This document shows, one piece after another, positions 37,366 through 45,923 of a stretch of DNA of 64,000 bases. The position numbers and the translations under genes were made by a program. Origin of the DNA: Roseovarius sp. (GTDB taxonomy: Bacteria; Pseudomonadota; Alphaproteobacteria; Rhodobacterales; Rhodobacteraceae). Within the stretch, counting starts at the first letter, position 1, and the number at the start of each line of letters is the position of its first letter. The stretch covers positions 1-64,000 of the forward strand of contig NZ_JALUXE010000028.1 of the NCBI RefSeq assembly GCF_027019125.1, written 5' to 3'. Below the pieces are notes generated by a model, which was not told where the DNA came from, ran no database searches, and was given only the letters and a program-made list of their open reading frames with translations.

Positions 37366-39045
37366 ATGGCTCAACATACATCTATGGAGGAATTCGAAGC
37401 CCTCTTGAACGAAAGCTTCGAAATGGACACACCCGAGGAAGGGTCTGTTGTCAAAGGCAAGGTCATCGCAATCGAAGCAGGCCAGGCCATCATCGACGTC
37501 GGCTACAAGATGGAAGGCCGCGTTGATCTGAAAGAATTCGCAAATCCCGGTGAGACCCCCTCCATCGCCGTCGGCGATGAGGTCGAGGTGTTCCTGCGTT
37601 CCGCCGAGAACGCCAAGGGCGAAGCCGTGATCAGCCGCGAGATGGCCCGCCGCGAAGAGGCATGGGACCGTCTTGAAAAGGCCTATGCCGACGAAGAGCG
37701 CGTCGATGGCGCCATCTTTGGCCGCGTCAAAGGTGGCTTTACCGTCGATCTCGGCGGTGCCGTGGCCTTCCTGCCCGGCTCTCAGGTCGATGTCCGCCCC
37801 GTGCGCGACGCGGGCCCGCTGATGGGTCTCAAGCAGCCGTTCCAGATCCTCAAGATGGACCGCCGCCGTGGCAATATCGTCGTGTCGCGCCGCGCCATCC
37901 TCGAAGAAAGCCGCGCCGAACAGCGCGCCGAGGTGATCGGCAACCTGACCGAAGGCCAGACCGTTGACGGTGTGGTCAAGAACATCACCGAATACGGCGC
38001 CTTCGTCGATCTGGGCGGTGTGGACGGCCTCCTGCATGTCACCGACATGGCATGGCGTCGCGTCAACCACCCCTCCGAGATCCTGACGATCGGCGAAACC
38101 GTCAAGGTGCAGGTCATCAAGATCAACAAGGACACCCACCGCATTTCGCTGGGCATGAAGCAGCTTCAAGAAGATCCGTGGGATCTCGTGGCCGCCAAAT
38201 ACCCGCTCGAATCGGTGCACACCGGTCGCGTGACCAACATCACCGATTACGGCGCATTTGTTGAGCTGGAGCCGGGCGTCGAAGGCCTCGTCCACGTCTC
38301 GGAAATGTCCTGGACCAAGAAAAACGTCCACCCCGGCAAGATCGTTTCGACCTCTCAGGAAGTCGAAGTCATGGTGCTGGAAATCGACGGTGCCAAGCGC
38401 CGCGTGTCGCTCGGTCTCAAGCAGACCATGCGCAACCCGTGGGAAGTCTTTGCAGAGACCCATCCCGAGGGCACCGAGGTCGAGGGCGAAGTCAAGAACA
38501 TCACCGAATTCGGTCTCTTCATCGGTCTCGAAGGCGAGATCGACGGCATGGTCCACCTCTCGGACCTCAGCTGGGACGAGCGCGGCGAAGACGCCATCCA
38601 GAACTACAAGAAGGGCGACATGGTTCATGCCGTCGTTTCCGAAGTCGACATCGAGAAAGAGCGTATCTCGCTCTCGATCAAGGCTCTGGGCGGCGACAAG
38701 TTCTCCGAAGCCGTTGGCGGCGTGAAGCGTGGCTCGGTGATCACCGTGACCGTGACCGCCATCGAAGACGGCGGCATCGAAGTGGAATACGAGGGCATGA
38801 AGTCCTTTATCCGCCGCTCCGATCTGTCGCGTGACCGCGCCGATCAGCGCCCCGAGCGCTTCTCGGTCGGCGACAAGCTCGACGTGCGCGTGACCAATGT
38901 CGACGCCAAGACCCGCCGTCTGGGCCTGTCGATCAAGGCCCGCGAGATCGCCGAAGAGAAAGAAGCCGTCGAACAGTATGGCTCGTCCGACTCGGGCGCA
39001 TCGCTCGGCGACATCCTCGGCGCAGCCCTCAAGGGCGACCGCTAA
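37366..39045 (+). CDS. rpsA: 30S ribosomal protein S1
   Basis: 559 residues, the usual length, built of six S1 (OB-fold) repeats. Repeat cores are readable as GSVVKGKVIAIEAGQAIIDV, DGAIFGRVKGGFTVDL, VDGVVKNITEYGAFVDLGG, HTGRVTNITDYGAFVELEP, VEGEVKNITEFGLFIGLEG and a sixth in the C-terminal third. It recruits mRNA to the 30S subunit. Start ATG 37366 is chosen for the standard MAQHTSMEEFEALL N-terminus. Two hairpins follow. Confidence 0.97.
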   Translation: MAQHTSMEEFEALLNESFEMDTPEEGSVVKGKVIAIEAGQAIIDVGYKMEGRVDLKEFANPGETPSIAVGDEVEVFLRSAENAKGEAVISREMARREEAWDRLEKAYADEERVDGAIFGRVKGGFTVDLGGAVAFLPGSQVDVRPVRDAGPLMGLKQPFQILKMDRRRGNIVVSRRAILEESRAEQRAEVIGNLTEGQTVDGVVKNITEYGAFVDLGGVDGLLHVTDMAWRRVNHPSEILTIGETVKVQVIKINKDTHRISLGMKQLQEDPWDLVAAKYPLESVHTGRVTNITDYGAFVELEPGVEGLVHVSEMSWTKKNVHPGKIVSTSQEVEVMVLEIDGAKRRVSLGLKQTMRNPWEVFAETHPEGTEVEGEVKNITEFGLFIGLEGEIDGMVHLSDLSWDERGEDAIQNYKKGDMVHAVVSEVDIEKERISLSIKALGGDKFSEAVGGVKRGSVITVTVTAIEDGGIEVEYEGMKSFIRRSDLSRDRADQRPERFSVGDKLDVRVTNVDAKTRRLGLSIKAREIAEEKEAVEQYGSSDSGASLGDILGAALKGDR

Positions 39046-39052
39046 ACAGACC

Positions 39053-39075
39053 GCAACCGGCATCTTGCCGGTTGC
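39053..39075 (+). terminator. First stem-loop after rpsA
   Basis: A perfect 9-bp stem GCAACCGGC/GCCGGTTGC with loop ATCTT, eight bases past the stop. No T-run follows, so it is probably a protective 3' hairpin ahead of the main terminator. Confidence 0.55.
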
Positions 39076-39090
39076 AATTCGCCAGACACG

Positions 39091-39122
39091 AAACGGCCCC
39101 ACCGATCCGGCGGGGCCGTTTT
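39091..39122 (+). terminator. Main intrinsic terminator of rpsA
   Basis: AAACGGCCCC (39091-39100) pairs with GGGGCCGTTT (39112-39121), with three further pairs inside after one mismatch. Four Ts end the stem. Confidence 0.85.
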
Positions 39123-39169
39123 GCATTTGGGGGGAGAGAGATTTTGAATTCTATCCACCGCTTGGAATG

Positions 39170-39360
39170 CCTCCCGCGCGGAACAAGGCGCGGTACGCGC
39201 CGCCGCGCGGATCGCTGGGCCGTCCCGCGGCCTAGCGATTTTGAGAGGGCACGCAATTCTGATGGTTCATACGGACTTGGCCGGCATAAAGTGGCAGCTA
39301 CGAGTGTTGCTTCGCTAGTCCCCGGCCAGCAATCCGCGCGCTTCATCGCTTCCCCCCCCC
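39170..39360 (-). repeat. Dispersed intergenic repeat, copy B
   Basis: Inverted relative to copy A at 22846-23032. It shares a 40-bp exact block (39170-39209) and further blocks up to GCGAAGCAAC (minus strand) near 39305-39315 and a terminal C-run. Confidence 0.8.
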
Positions 39361-40701
39361 TCAACTCTCTTGCCGCACCGCGCCCACAACCGTGTCCATC
39401 ACCTGATCCAGCACCGCCGGGTTGAGCGCCTCGGCCATGACCCGGATCATCGGCTCCGTCCCCGAGGGGCGCACCAGCAACCGCCCGTCACCGCCCAAGA
39501 GCTTCTCCGCCGCCGCCATCGCGGATTGCACCGCATCCGATCCCATCGGATCCTTGCCCTTGGCAAAGCGCACATTGATCAGCTTCTGCGGCACCGGCTC
39601 GAACACCTGCGCCAGACGGCTGGCACGCTCGCCGGTCTCGACCATCGCCGCCAGAAACTGCAACGCCCCGATCAGCCCATCGCCGGTGGTGGCATAATCG
39701 GTCATCACGATATGGCCCGATTGCTCGCCGCCCAGATTGTGACCGCCCGCACGCATCGCCTCGACCACATAACGATCCCCGACCGCCGTCCGCTTGAGCG
39801 CGATCCCCTGTCCCTCCAGATGCCGCTCCAGCCCCAGGTTGGACATGACGGTTGCCACCAGCGTATTGCCCGCCAGACGTCCCTCGCGCGCCCAGCGCGT
39901 TGCAATCAGCCCCATGAACTGATCCCCGTCGGCGATCCGCCCCTTTTCGTCGATCAACACCACCCGGTCGGCATCGCCATCGAGGCAAATGCCCAGATCG
40001 GCGCGTGTCTCCAACACCCGGCGCGCGGCGGCCTGCGGCTTGGTCGATCCGCAATCGAGGTTGATGTTGAAGCCGTCCGGCTCCACTCCCATCGCGATCA
40101 CCTCGGCCCCAAGTTCCCACAGAACCTCCGGTGCCGTGCGATAGGCCGCGCCATTGGCGCAATCGAGCACGATCCGCAGCCCCTCCAACCGCCGCCGATG
40201 CGGAAAGGTGGTCTTGGCGTATTCCACATAGCGCCCGCGCGCATCCTCGATCCGCTTCGCGCGACCGATATTCTCGGGCGCCGCCAGCCGCGTGCCCTCG
40301 TCCAGCAGCCGCGCAATCCCCGCCTCCGCCTCATCGCTCAGCTTGTAGCCATCCGGCCCGAATAGCTTGATCCCGTTGTCCGAGGCCGGGTTGTGACTGG
40401 CCGAAATCATCACCCCCACATCGGCCCGCAAACTATGCGTGAGATAGCCGATCGCCGGCGTCGGCACCGGACCCAGCAGAAACACGTTCATGCCGGTCGA
40501 AGTGAATCCGGCCGTCAGCGCATATTCGATCATGTAGCCCGACAGCCGCGTGTCCTTGCCGATCACCACGCGGTGCTCCTGCTTGTCGCGGCGGAAATAC
40601 CGCCCCGCCGCCGCCCCCAGCCGCAGCGCCACATCCGCCGTCATCGGCCAACTGTTGGCCTGCCCCCGGACCCCGTCCGTCCCAAACAGCTTTGCACCCA
40701 T
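39361..40701 (-). CDS. glmM: Phosphoglucosamine mutase
   Basis: Interconverts glucosamine-6-phosphate and glucosamine-1-phosphate for UDP-GlcNAc and cell wall synthesis. 446 residues: FGTDGVRG at the N-terminus, active-site phosphoserine Ser 102 in MISASHNP, metal-binding DGDADR, sugar-binding GEQSGHIV, and the phosphate loop [13 protein letters not shown]. Start 40701 ([10 protein letters not shown]) is standard. It is divergent from ugd. Confidence 0.96.
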   Translation of the reverse strand: MGAKLFGTDGVRGQANSWPMTADVALRLGAAAGRYFRRDKQEHRVVIGKDTRLSGYMIEYALTAGFTSTGMNVFLLGPVPTPAIGYLTHSLRADVGVMISASHNPASDNGIKLFGPDGYKLSDEAEAGIARLLDEGTRLAAPENIGRAKRIEDARGRYVEYAKTTFPHRRRLEGLRIVLDCANGAAYRTAPEVLWELGAEVIAMGVEPDGFNINLDCGSTKPQAAARRVLETRADLGICLDGDADRVVLIDEKGRIADGDQFMGLIATRWAREGRLAGNTLVATVMSNLGLERHLEGQGIALKRTAVGDRYVVEAMRAGGHNLGGEQSGHIVMTDYATTGDGLIGALQFLAAMVETGERASRLAQVFEPVPQKLINVRFAKGKDPMGSDAVQSAMAAAEKLLGGDGRLLVRPSGTEPMIRVMAEALNPAVLDQVMDTVVGAVRQES

Positions 40702-40834
40702 CGTGTCTCTCCTTATCCAGTCAACGCCACAGCCGGGCCTGTTTTCCCCTACAGGACCCCGCAACGCGTTGACACACCCGATTCGACCACCAATACAGTC
40801 AAACCCAGAGGTTTTGCGTCAAAGGGCATGTAAC

Positions 40835-42175
40835 ATGAAAATTGCGATGATCGGAACGGGCTACGTGGGCCTTGTCTCCGGGGTATGTTTTTCCGATTTC
40901 GGCCATGACGTGACCTGCGTCGACAAGAACCCCGACAAGATCGCGATGCTCCTGCGCGGCGAGGTGCCGATCTTCGAACCGGGTCTCGATACCCTCATGG
41001 CCAAGAATGTCGAGGCCGGTCGCCTCCGCTTCACCACCGATCTGGCCCAGGCCATCGACGGGGCCGAGGCGGTGTTCATCGCCGTGGGCACCCCGACCCG
41101 GCGCGGCGACGGTCACGCCGACCTCACCTATGTCATGGCCGCCGCCGAAGAGATCGCCCGCGCCGCCAAGGATTATGTCGTGATCGTCACCAAATCCACC
41201 GTCCCCGTCGGCACCAACCGCGCCGTCAGGAAGGTGATCAAAAAGGCCAATCCGACCCTCGATTTCGATGTCGCCTCCAACCCCGAATTCCTGCGCGAAG
41301 GCGCGGCCATCGACGATTTCATGAAACCCGACCGCGTTGTCGTCGGCGTCCAGACCGACCGCGCCGCCGATGTGATGGCCGAAATCTACCGCCCGCTCTA
41401 CCTGCGCGACTTTCCCATCGTCACCACCGATCTCGAATCCGCCGAGATGATCAAATACGCCGCCAACGCCTTTCTCGCGACCAAAATCACCTTCATCAAC
41501 GAAATCGCGGCCCTCTGCGAACGCACCGGCGCGGATGTGAAACAGGTCAGCCATGGCATCGGCCTTGATGGCCGCATCGGCAACAAGTTCCTGCATGCGG
41601 GCCCCGGCTATGGCGGATCCTGCTTTCCCAAGGACACCCGCGCCCTGGCCCGCATCGGTCAGGATCACGGTCTGCCCATGCAGATCACCGAAAAGGTCAT
41701 CACCGTGAACGAGGAAATGAAACGCCGCATGATCGACAAGCTGCTCGATCTTTGTGACGGCTCCTTCAACGGCAAGACCATCGCGGTTCTGGGCGTCACC
41801 TTCAAACCCAATACCGACGACATGCGCGATGCACCCGCGCTCACCATCATCCCGGCCCTCGTCGGCGGCGGGGCGCGCGTGCGCGTGACCGACCCCCAGG
41901 GCCAGCGCGAGGGCGAGGGGCTCTTGCCCGGTGTCACCTGGCACGATGACCCCTACAAATGCGCCAACAAGGCCGATCTTCTGGTTCTGCTCACCGAATG
42001 GAACGAGTTTCGCGCCCTCGACCTCAAACGGCTGGCGCGCAAGATGGCCACCCCCCGCATGGCCGACCTGCGCAACATCTACTCGGTCAAGGATGCCAAA
42101 CGCGCGGGCTTTACCGCCTATGACAGCATCGGCCGCCCCGCCTATCGCCACGACGCCGCCCCGCAACAGGACTGA
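40835..42175 (+). CDS. ugd: UDP-glucose 6-dehydrogenase
   Basis: Oxidises UDP-glucose twice to UDP-glucuronate, precursor of surface polysaccharides. 446 residues. The NAD motif is GTGYVGLVSG, the catalytic Cys 263 lies in GPGYGGSCFPKD, and GVTFKPNTDDMRDAPAL follows in the C-terminal Rossmann domain. It is followed after five bases by an SDR gene on the same strand and is probably co-transcribed. Confidence 0.95.
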   Translation: MKIAMIGTGYVGLVSGVCFSDFGHDVTCVDKNPDKIAMLLRGEVPIFEPGLDTLMAKNVEAGRLRFTTDLAQAIDGAEAVFIAVGTPTRRGDGHADLTYVMAAAEEIARAAKDYVVIVTKSTVPVGTNRAVRKVIKKANPTLDFDVASNPEFLREGAAIDDFMKPDRVVVGVQTDRAADVMAEIYRPLYLRDFPIVTTDLESAEMIKYAANAFLATKITFINEIAALCERTGADVKQVSHGIGLDGRIGNKFLHAGPGYGGSCFPKDTRALARIGQDHGLPMQITEKVITVNEEMKRRMIDKLLDLCDGSFNGKTIAVLGVTFKPNTDDMRDAPALTIIPALVGGGARVRVTDPQGQREGEGLLPGVTWHDDPYKCANKADLLVLLTEWNEFRALDLKRLARKMATPRMADLRNIYSVKDAKRAGFTAYDSIGRPAYRHDAAPQQD

Positions 42176-42180
42176 TACCC

Positions 42181-42939
42181 ATGACCGACGCTCCGAAAAC
42201 CGCCGTTGTCACTGGCGCCGCCCGTGGCATCGGCCTTGCCACCACCCGGCAATTTCTGGCCCAGGGCTGGCGCGTGGTGATGATCGACCGCGACGCCGCC
42301 GCTCTGCAAGAGGCGGCAAACCCGCTCTCGGGCGTTGATCCGGTGCTCTGCGATGTCTCGCAGCCCGATCAGGTGGCGAAAATGGCCGCCCATGTGACCG
42401 CCACCGCGCCCTCTGTCGATGCGCTCGTCAACAATGCCGGCGTGGCCGATTTCGGCCCCCTCGCCGACACCGACTTCGCCCGCTGGCGCACCGTGATGGA
42501 GACGAACCTCGACGGCGTGTTCCTGATGTCTCAGGCGCTGCGCGACGCGCTCTGCGCGGCGCGGGGGGCCATCGTCAATATCGCTTCCATTTCGGGCCTG
42601 CGCGCCTCGACCCTGCGCGTGGCCTATGGCACCTCCAAGGCCGCCGTCAAACATCTCACGCTGCAACAGGCGGCAGAGCTTGGCGAATTCGGCGTGCGCG
42701 CCAATTGCGTCTGTCCCGGCCCTGTGGCGACCAAACTCGCCATGGCCGTGCACACCCCCGACATCGTCGCCGCCTACCACGATGCGATCCCCCTCAACCG
42801 CTACGGCAGCGAGGATGAAATCGCCGCGGTCATCACCTTCCTCTGCTCACCCGCCGCCAGCTACGTGACCGGCCAGATCATCGCCGTCGATGGCGGGTTC
42901 GAGGCCACCGGCATCGGCCTGCCCGCCCTGCGCGGCTAA
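42181..42939 (+). CDS. SDR family oxidoreductase
   Basis: A 252-residue classical short-chain dehydrogenase: TGAARGIG cofactor motif, NNAG, Ser in NIASISGL, and YGTSKAAVKH (Tyr-x3-Lys). The C-terminus YVTGQIIAVDGGFEATGIG is the usual family end. The substrate is not evident; position directly after ugd leaves a sugar or polyol substrate possible. Terminator at 42953-42982. Confidence 0.9.
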   Translation: MTDAPKTAVVTGAARGIGLATTRQFLAQGWRVVMIDRDAAALQEAANPLSGVDPVLCDVSQPDQVAKMAAHVTATAPSVDALVNNAGVADFGPLADTDFARWRTVMETNLDGVFLMSQALRDALCAARGAIVNIASISGLRASTLRVAYGTSKAAVKHLTLQQAAELGEFGVRANCVCPGPVATKLAMAVHTPDIVAAYHDAIPLNRYGSEDEIAAVITFLCSPAASYVTGQIIAVDGGFEATGIGLPALRG

Positions 42940-42947
42940 GGCGCGCA

Positions 42948-42982
42948 AGAAAAACCCGCCCCGGATCGCTCCGAGGCGGGTT
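42948..42982. terminator. Bidirectional terminator between SDR and RidA genes
   Basis: AACCCGCC (42953-42960) pairs with GGCGGGTT (42975-42982), extended by CGGA/TCCG around a TCGC loop. The A-run at 42950-42954 gives a T-run for the minus-strand RidA gene. Confidence 0.75.
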
Positions 42983-43040
42983 CATGCTGTCCGTCACGCC
43001 CCGGGACGCGCATCGCAGGACGCAAAGATCGGGCAAATCC

Positions 43041-43391
43041 TTACTTCTGCGCCGCCGTCACGATGAACTCGACCAGATACTCCGGCGTCGCGAGCTTTGC
43101 CTCACCCGCCGCGCGCGCCGGTGTGTGGCCCTGCGGCACCCAGGCATCCCAGACCGCGTTCATCTCGGCAAAATCCTTCATATCCGCCAGCCAGACGATG
43201 GTCTGCAGGATGCGCGTCTTGTCGCTCCCGGTCTCGGCCAACAGCGCATCGACCTGCGCCAGACAGGTCTTGGTCTGCTCGGTCACGTTGTCACCGGGCT
43301 TGCCGACCTGGCCTGCCAGATAGACGATGCCGTTATGCACGACCGCTTGGCTCATGCGGGGGCCGGTATGAAGACGGGTAATCTCACTCAT
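43041..43391 (-). CDS. RidA family protein
   Basis: A 116-residue Rid/YjgF domain protein (MSEITRLHTGPRMSQAVVH, VYLAGQVGKPGDNV, QTIVWLADMKDFAEMNAVWDAW). RidA deaminates reactive enamines and imines. The conserved substrate-binding Arg is in TPARAAGEAKLA. An AAAGGAC site precedes start 43391. Confidence 0.88.
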   Translation of the reverse strand: MSEITRLHTGPRMSQAVVHNGIVYLAGQVGKPGDNVTEQTKTCLAQVDALLAETGSDKTRILQTIVWLADMKDFAEMNAVWDAWVPQGHTPARAAGEAKLATPEYLVEFIVTAAQK

Positions 43392-43459
43392 GGGATGTCC
43401 TTTCAGATGTGGTCCCGCCCCTTTTAGGCAGCCCGATCCACCCGCGCCAGTGCCAATCG

Positions 43460-43939
43460 CTACATCCACCACCGCGCCCGGTCATGACGCGCCAGCCAGC
43501 CGCCCACGCTGAAATGATCCCGACGAATGAGCAGCACCAGCGCGATGAAGGCCGCCAGCACCGCCAGGTCAATCACCTGATTGCGGTTCACCGGAAAGCC
43601 CCGATCGTTCACGGCGAAGGGATCAAAGAACCCCTCCCAACGCCGCGTCACGGTAAAGAAATGCATGACCAGCAAGGCACCGTAGGAAAAATACCGCACC
43701 ACCCCCAGCACCACCAGAATACAGAGGAAAATCTGCGCGCCACCCGCCAGATAGACCTGGCCGAGGCTCACCTCGACCCCGTCGAAATTGCGCGCCAGGC
43801 TCTGATATTGCCCCGGCGTGATGATCTTGTGCGCCGCCCACAGGAAAATGAACCACGCCAGCCCCAGCCGCAGCACCAGAACCGCCAGCGCATCCAGCTT
43901 GTCCTGCGGTGACAGAATGATTTTCTCGTGTAATGCCAT
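43460..43939 (-). CDS. DoxX-like membrane protein
   Basis: A 159-residue protein with four membrane segments (AVLVLRLGLAWFIFLWAAH, QVYLAGGAQIFLCILVVLG, FSYGALLVMHFFTV, VIDLAVLAAFIALVLLI). The helix pattern and length match DoxX/SURF4-type proteins, whose functions vary. The ATG at 43939 is chosen over an upstream TTG. It lies 68 bases upstream of RidA on the same strand. Confidence 0.78.
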   Translation of the reverse strand: MALHEKIILSPQDKLDALAVLVLRLGLAWFIFLWAAHKIITPGQYQSLARNFDGVEVSLGQVYLAGGAQIFLCILVVLGVVRYFSYGALLVMHFFTVTRRWEGFFDPFAVNDRGFPVNRNQVIDLAVLAAFIALVLLIRRDHFSVGGWLARHDRARWWM

Positions 43940-44120
43940 TTGCGCCAATCCTCGTTTTCCAACGCCCTCTGGCTAACGGCATGAAACCCCACATTCAAAT
44001 CACAGCTTGGCGAAGAGTGTGTCAGGCGCGTGTCGCCACCGCCAGTCCCGCGCCCCGTACGCCCGCCGCCCTTTGTCGCCGATGGTCCTCCTTTGCCCTT
44101 TGACTGCGGCGCGACCGGCC

Positions 44121-44468
44121 TCACGCCCCATGCGCCGCGCGGCTGTCCTCGGGCGCCTCGTCGCGCTCAGTCATGCCATAGTCGCGGATCACGCTGACCA
44201 CGCGTAGCCGGTAATCGTCAAACATCACCTCGCGCCCCGCTTTCTGCGCGCCGCGATGTGCCGCCAATTGCCGCCACCGGATCACCGCCGCCTCATCTTC
44301 CCAGAACGACAGGGACAAGAGCTTGCCGGGGTTGGTCAGGCTCTGGAACCGCTCGACGCTGATAAAGCCGGGGATCGCCTCGGCCAGGGGCCGCATCTTG
44401 GCCGCCATCTCCAGATATGGCTCCTTTTGTCCCTCACCGGGGATCACCTCGAATATGACCGCAATCAT
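44121..44468 (-). CDS. Antibiotic biosynthesis monooxygenase (ABM) domain protein
   Basis: A 115-residue dimeric alpha+beta-barrel protein (IAVIFEVIPGEGQKEPYLE, MRPLAEAIPGFISVERFQS, LLSLSFWEDEAAVIRWR). The family includes heme-degrading and quinol monooxygenases and many of unknown role. The start at 44468 has GGGAGGG upstream. It is on the same strand as the NIPSNAP gene 277 bases upstream. Confidence 0.85.
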   Translation of the reverse strand: MIAVIFEVIPGEGQKEPYLEMAAKMRPLAEAIPGFISVERFQSLTNPGKLLSLSFWEDEAAVIRWRQLAAHRGAQKAGREVMFDDYRLRVVSVIRDYGMTERDEAPEDSRAAHGA

Positions 44469-44500
44469 CTCATTCCCTCCCGCATGGTTGCGCCGCTTCC

Positions 44501-44584
44501 CTTGGCCGCCTGCCCCGGCTCGATGCCTCCACGGCCCTTCTTGGCCGCCTGCCCCGGATCGACGCCTCGGCCGCCTGCCCTGAC
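44501..44584. repeat. Degenerate tandem repeat between ABM and NIPSNAP genes
   Basis: CTTGGCCGCCTGCCCCGG followed by (C/A)TCGA(T/C)GCCTC occurs at 44501-44530 and 44540-44569, with a partial third unit CGGCCGCCTGCCC at 44568-44580. The 39-base and 28-base offsets show the copies are not in a regular array. No gene is supported in 44469-44745. Confidence 0.6.
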
Positions 44585-44745
44585 TGTCAGCCCTAGCATA
44601 TTCCTGCGCCACTCCGCCACGTCGGCCACGGCGGTTACGGCATGTTGCCCCGGCAATCCGCATGGGCGGCAATTCTCGGCCACCGCGTCTTGCCTCGGGC
44701 TGCCGCCTGGGCGGCCCCTCTGCGCCGCGACAGATCCCACCGGGT

Positions 44746-45051
44746 TCATCCGCTCACCAGCTTCAGGAAAACGCGGTCCTCGCGCAACAAGAACCGCTCG
44801 CGCTGCGCGAAGGCATAATTCTCGCGCCCCAGCGGATCATCGGCCAGCCGCGCGCGATAGGCCTCATAGGCCGCGAGGGAGGGGATATTGTAAATGCCAT
44901 AGGCCAGCGTGCTGCTGCCTTCATGCGGGGCATAATAGCCGATCAGATCCGCCCCACAGCGCGGGATCGCCTTGCCCCAGTTGCGGGCATATTGTGCAAA
45001 CTCCTCTCTCTTGGTCGGGTCGATATGATAGCGAATCACACAGGTCAGCAT
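44746..45051 (-). CDS. NIPSNAP family protein
   Basis: A 101-residue alpha+beta-barrel protein (MLTCVIRYHIDPTKREEFAQYARNW is its first strand-helix unit; FLLREDRVFLKLVSG its end). It belongs to the same dimeric alpha+beta-barrel superfamily as the ABM protein downstream. It is divergent from the ArsR regulator with an 81-base shared promoter region, so it is probably that regulator's target. Confidence 0.85.
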   Translation of the reverse strand: MLTCVIRYHIDPTKREEFAQYARNWGKAIPRCGADLIGYYAPHEGSSTLAYGIYNIPSLAAYEAYRARLADDPLGRENYAFAQRERFLLREDRVFLKLVSG

Positions 45052-45132
45052 GGCACGGCAGTCCTTTCAAAATGGTTGCAGCCTCCGATCTATCCGATTG
45101 CGCAGCATTCATGCTTCGTCTACCATCGAACT

Positions 45133-45816
45133 ATGAAAACAGGTCCCGACATCGCCCGCATCGCCGCCCTGATCGGCGACCCGGCCCGCGCCAACATCCT
45201 CACCGCCCTGATGAGCGGCAAGGCCCTGACCGCCACCGAACTCGCGGCAGAGGCGGGCGTGACCGCGCAAACCGCCTCCGCCCATCTCGCCCGGCTGGAA
45301 GCCGGCGGTCTTGTCACCCAGGCGCGGCAAGGGCGGCACAAATACACCCGCCTTGCCTCGGAGGACGTGGCGCATCTTCTGGAAACCCTTATGGGCTTTG
45401 CGGCGGGGGCAGGCCATCTGCGCACCCGCCCCGGCCCCCGCGACCCCGAGTTGCGCCGCGCCCGCGTCTGCTACAACCACCTCGCGGGCGATATGGGCAC
45501 CCGGATGTATGACAGCCTCTTGTCGCGCGGCTATCTCCACCGCGATGACGCGGTCCTCACGCTCACCGACAGCGGCCACCGCTTTATCGTCGCCCTTGGG
45601 CTCGACGTGACACGCCTGCCCTCTCCCCGCACGCCCCTCTGCCGCGACTGTCTCGACTGGTCCGAACGCCGCGCGCATCTGGCCGGGCGTCTCGGGCGCG
45701 GCCTGCTCGCGCATCTCGAGTCTCAGGGCTGGGCCAAGCGCGTTCCCGGTACACGGATCGTCCGCTTTTCCCCGGCGGGCACGGCCGCGTTTGACAGCCT
45801 CTTTCCCGCACCCTGA
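45133..45816 (+). CDS. ArsR family transcriptional regulator
   Basis: 227 residues. An N-terminal winged helix-turn-helix (ARANILTALMSGKALTATEL, AEAGVTAQTASAHLARLEAG) precedes a longer C-terminal domain ending with a CRDCLDWSERRAHLAG motif, where the Cys pair could sense redox state or metal. It is divergent from the NIPSNAP-ABM genes. The start is ATG 45133, the first codon consistent with the domain. Confidence 0.85.
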   Translation: MKTGPDIARIAALIGDPARANILTALMSGKALTATELAAEAGVTAQTASAHLARLEAGGLVTQARQGRHKYTRLASEDVAHLLETLMGFAAGAGHLRTRPGPRDPELRRARVCYNHLAGDMGTRMYDSLLSRGYLHRDDAVLTLTDSGHRFIVALGLDVTRLPSPRTPLCRDCLDWSERRAHLAGRLGRGLLAHLESQGWAKRVPGTRIVRFSPAGTAAFDSLFPAP

Positions 45817-45821
45817 GCGAG

Positions 45822-45858
45822 CTTACAAAATCCCCTGACAGACCTTACAGAGCTTACA
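45822..45858. promoter_or_regulatory. CTTACA direct repeats upstream of tauR
   Basis: CTTACA occurs at 45822-45827, 45844-45849 and 45853-45858. The spacings are 22 and 9 bases. This lies 65-100 bases upstream of the tauR start and could be part of its control region or of the ArsR gene's 3' end. Confidence 0.4.
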
Positions 45859-45877
45859 ATTCCACGCCACGCCTCAA

Positions 45878-45909
45878 ACCAGACCAGATTGCAAGGGCGA
45901 TAAGTCCAG
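45878..45909 (-). promoter_or_regulatory. TauR-type direct repeat operator before tauR
   Basis: On the minus strand CTGGACTTAT (45900-45909) and the weaker CTGGTCTGGT (45878-45887) are 22 bases apart. The first matches nine of ten positions of CTGGACYTAA, the direct repeat I recall as the TauR site of Rhodobacter capsulatus. It ends 14 bases before the tauR start, consistent with autoregulation. Confidence 0.55.
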
Positions 45910-45923
45910 TCTAATCTGCCCCC

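Larger units (their letters stand above)
39046..39360. other. Gene-free stretch between rpsA and glmM
   Basis: 315 bases hold two rpsA-proximal stem-loops (39053-39075, 39091-39122) and dispersed repeat copy B (39170-39360). It contains no credible gene; short open frames over the repeat are non-coding. Confidence 0.7.

Noticed and set aside
36430-39126. Long open frame antisense to rpsA (about 898 codons)
   Set aside because: It overlaps cmk and rpsA on the opposite strand; the sense genes have clear motifs and starts, and the antisense product shows only the complement's codon periodicity.
44469-44745. Possible small gene between ABM and NIPSNAP genes
   Set aside because: Sequence is a degenerate repeat with no start/ribosome-site combination.
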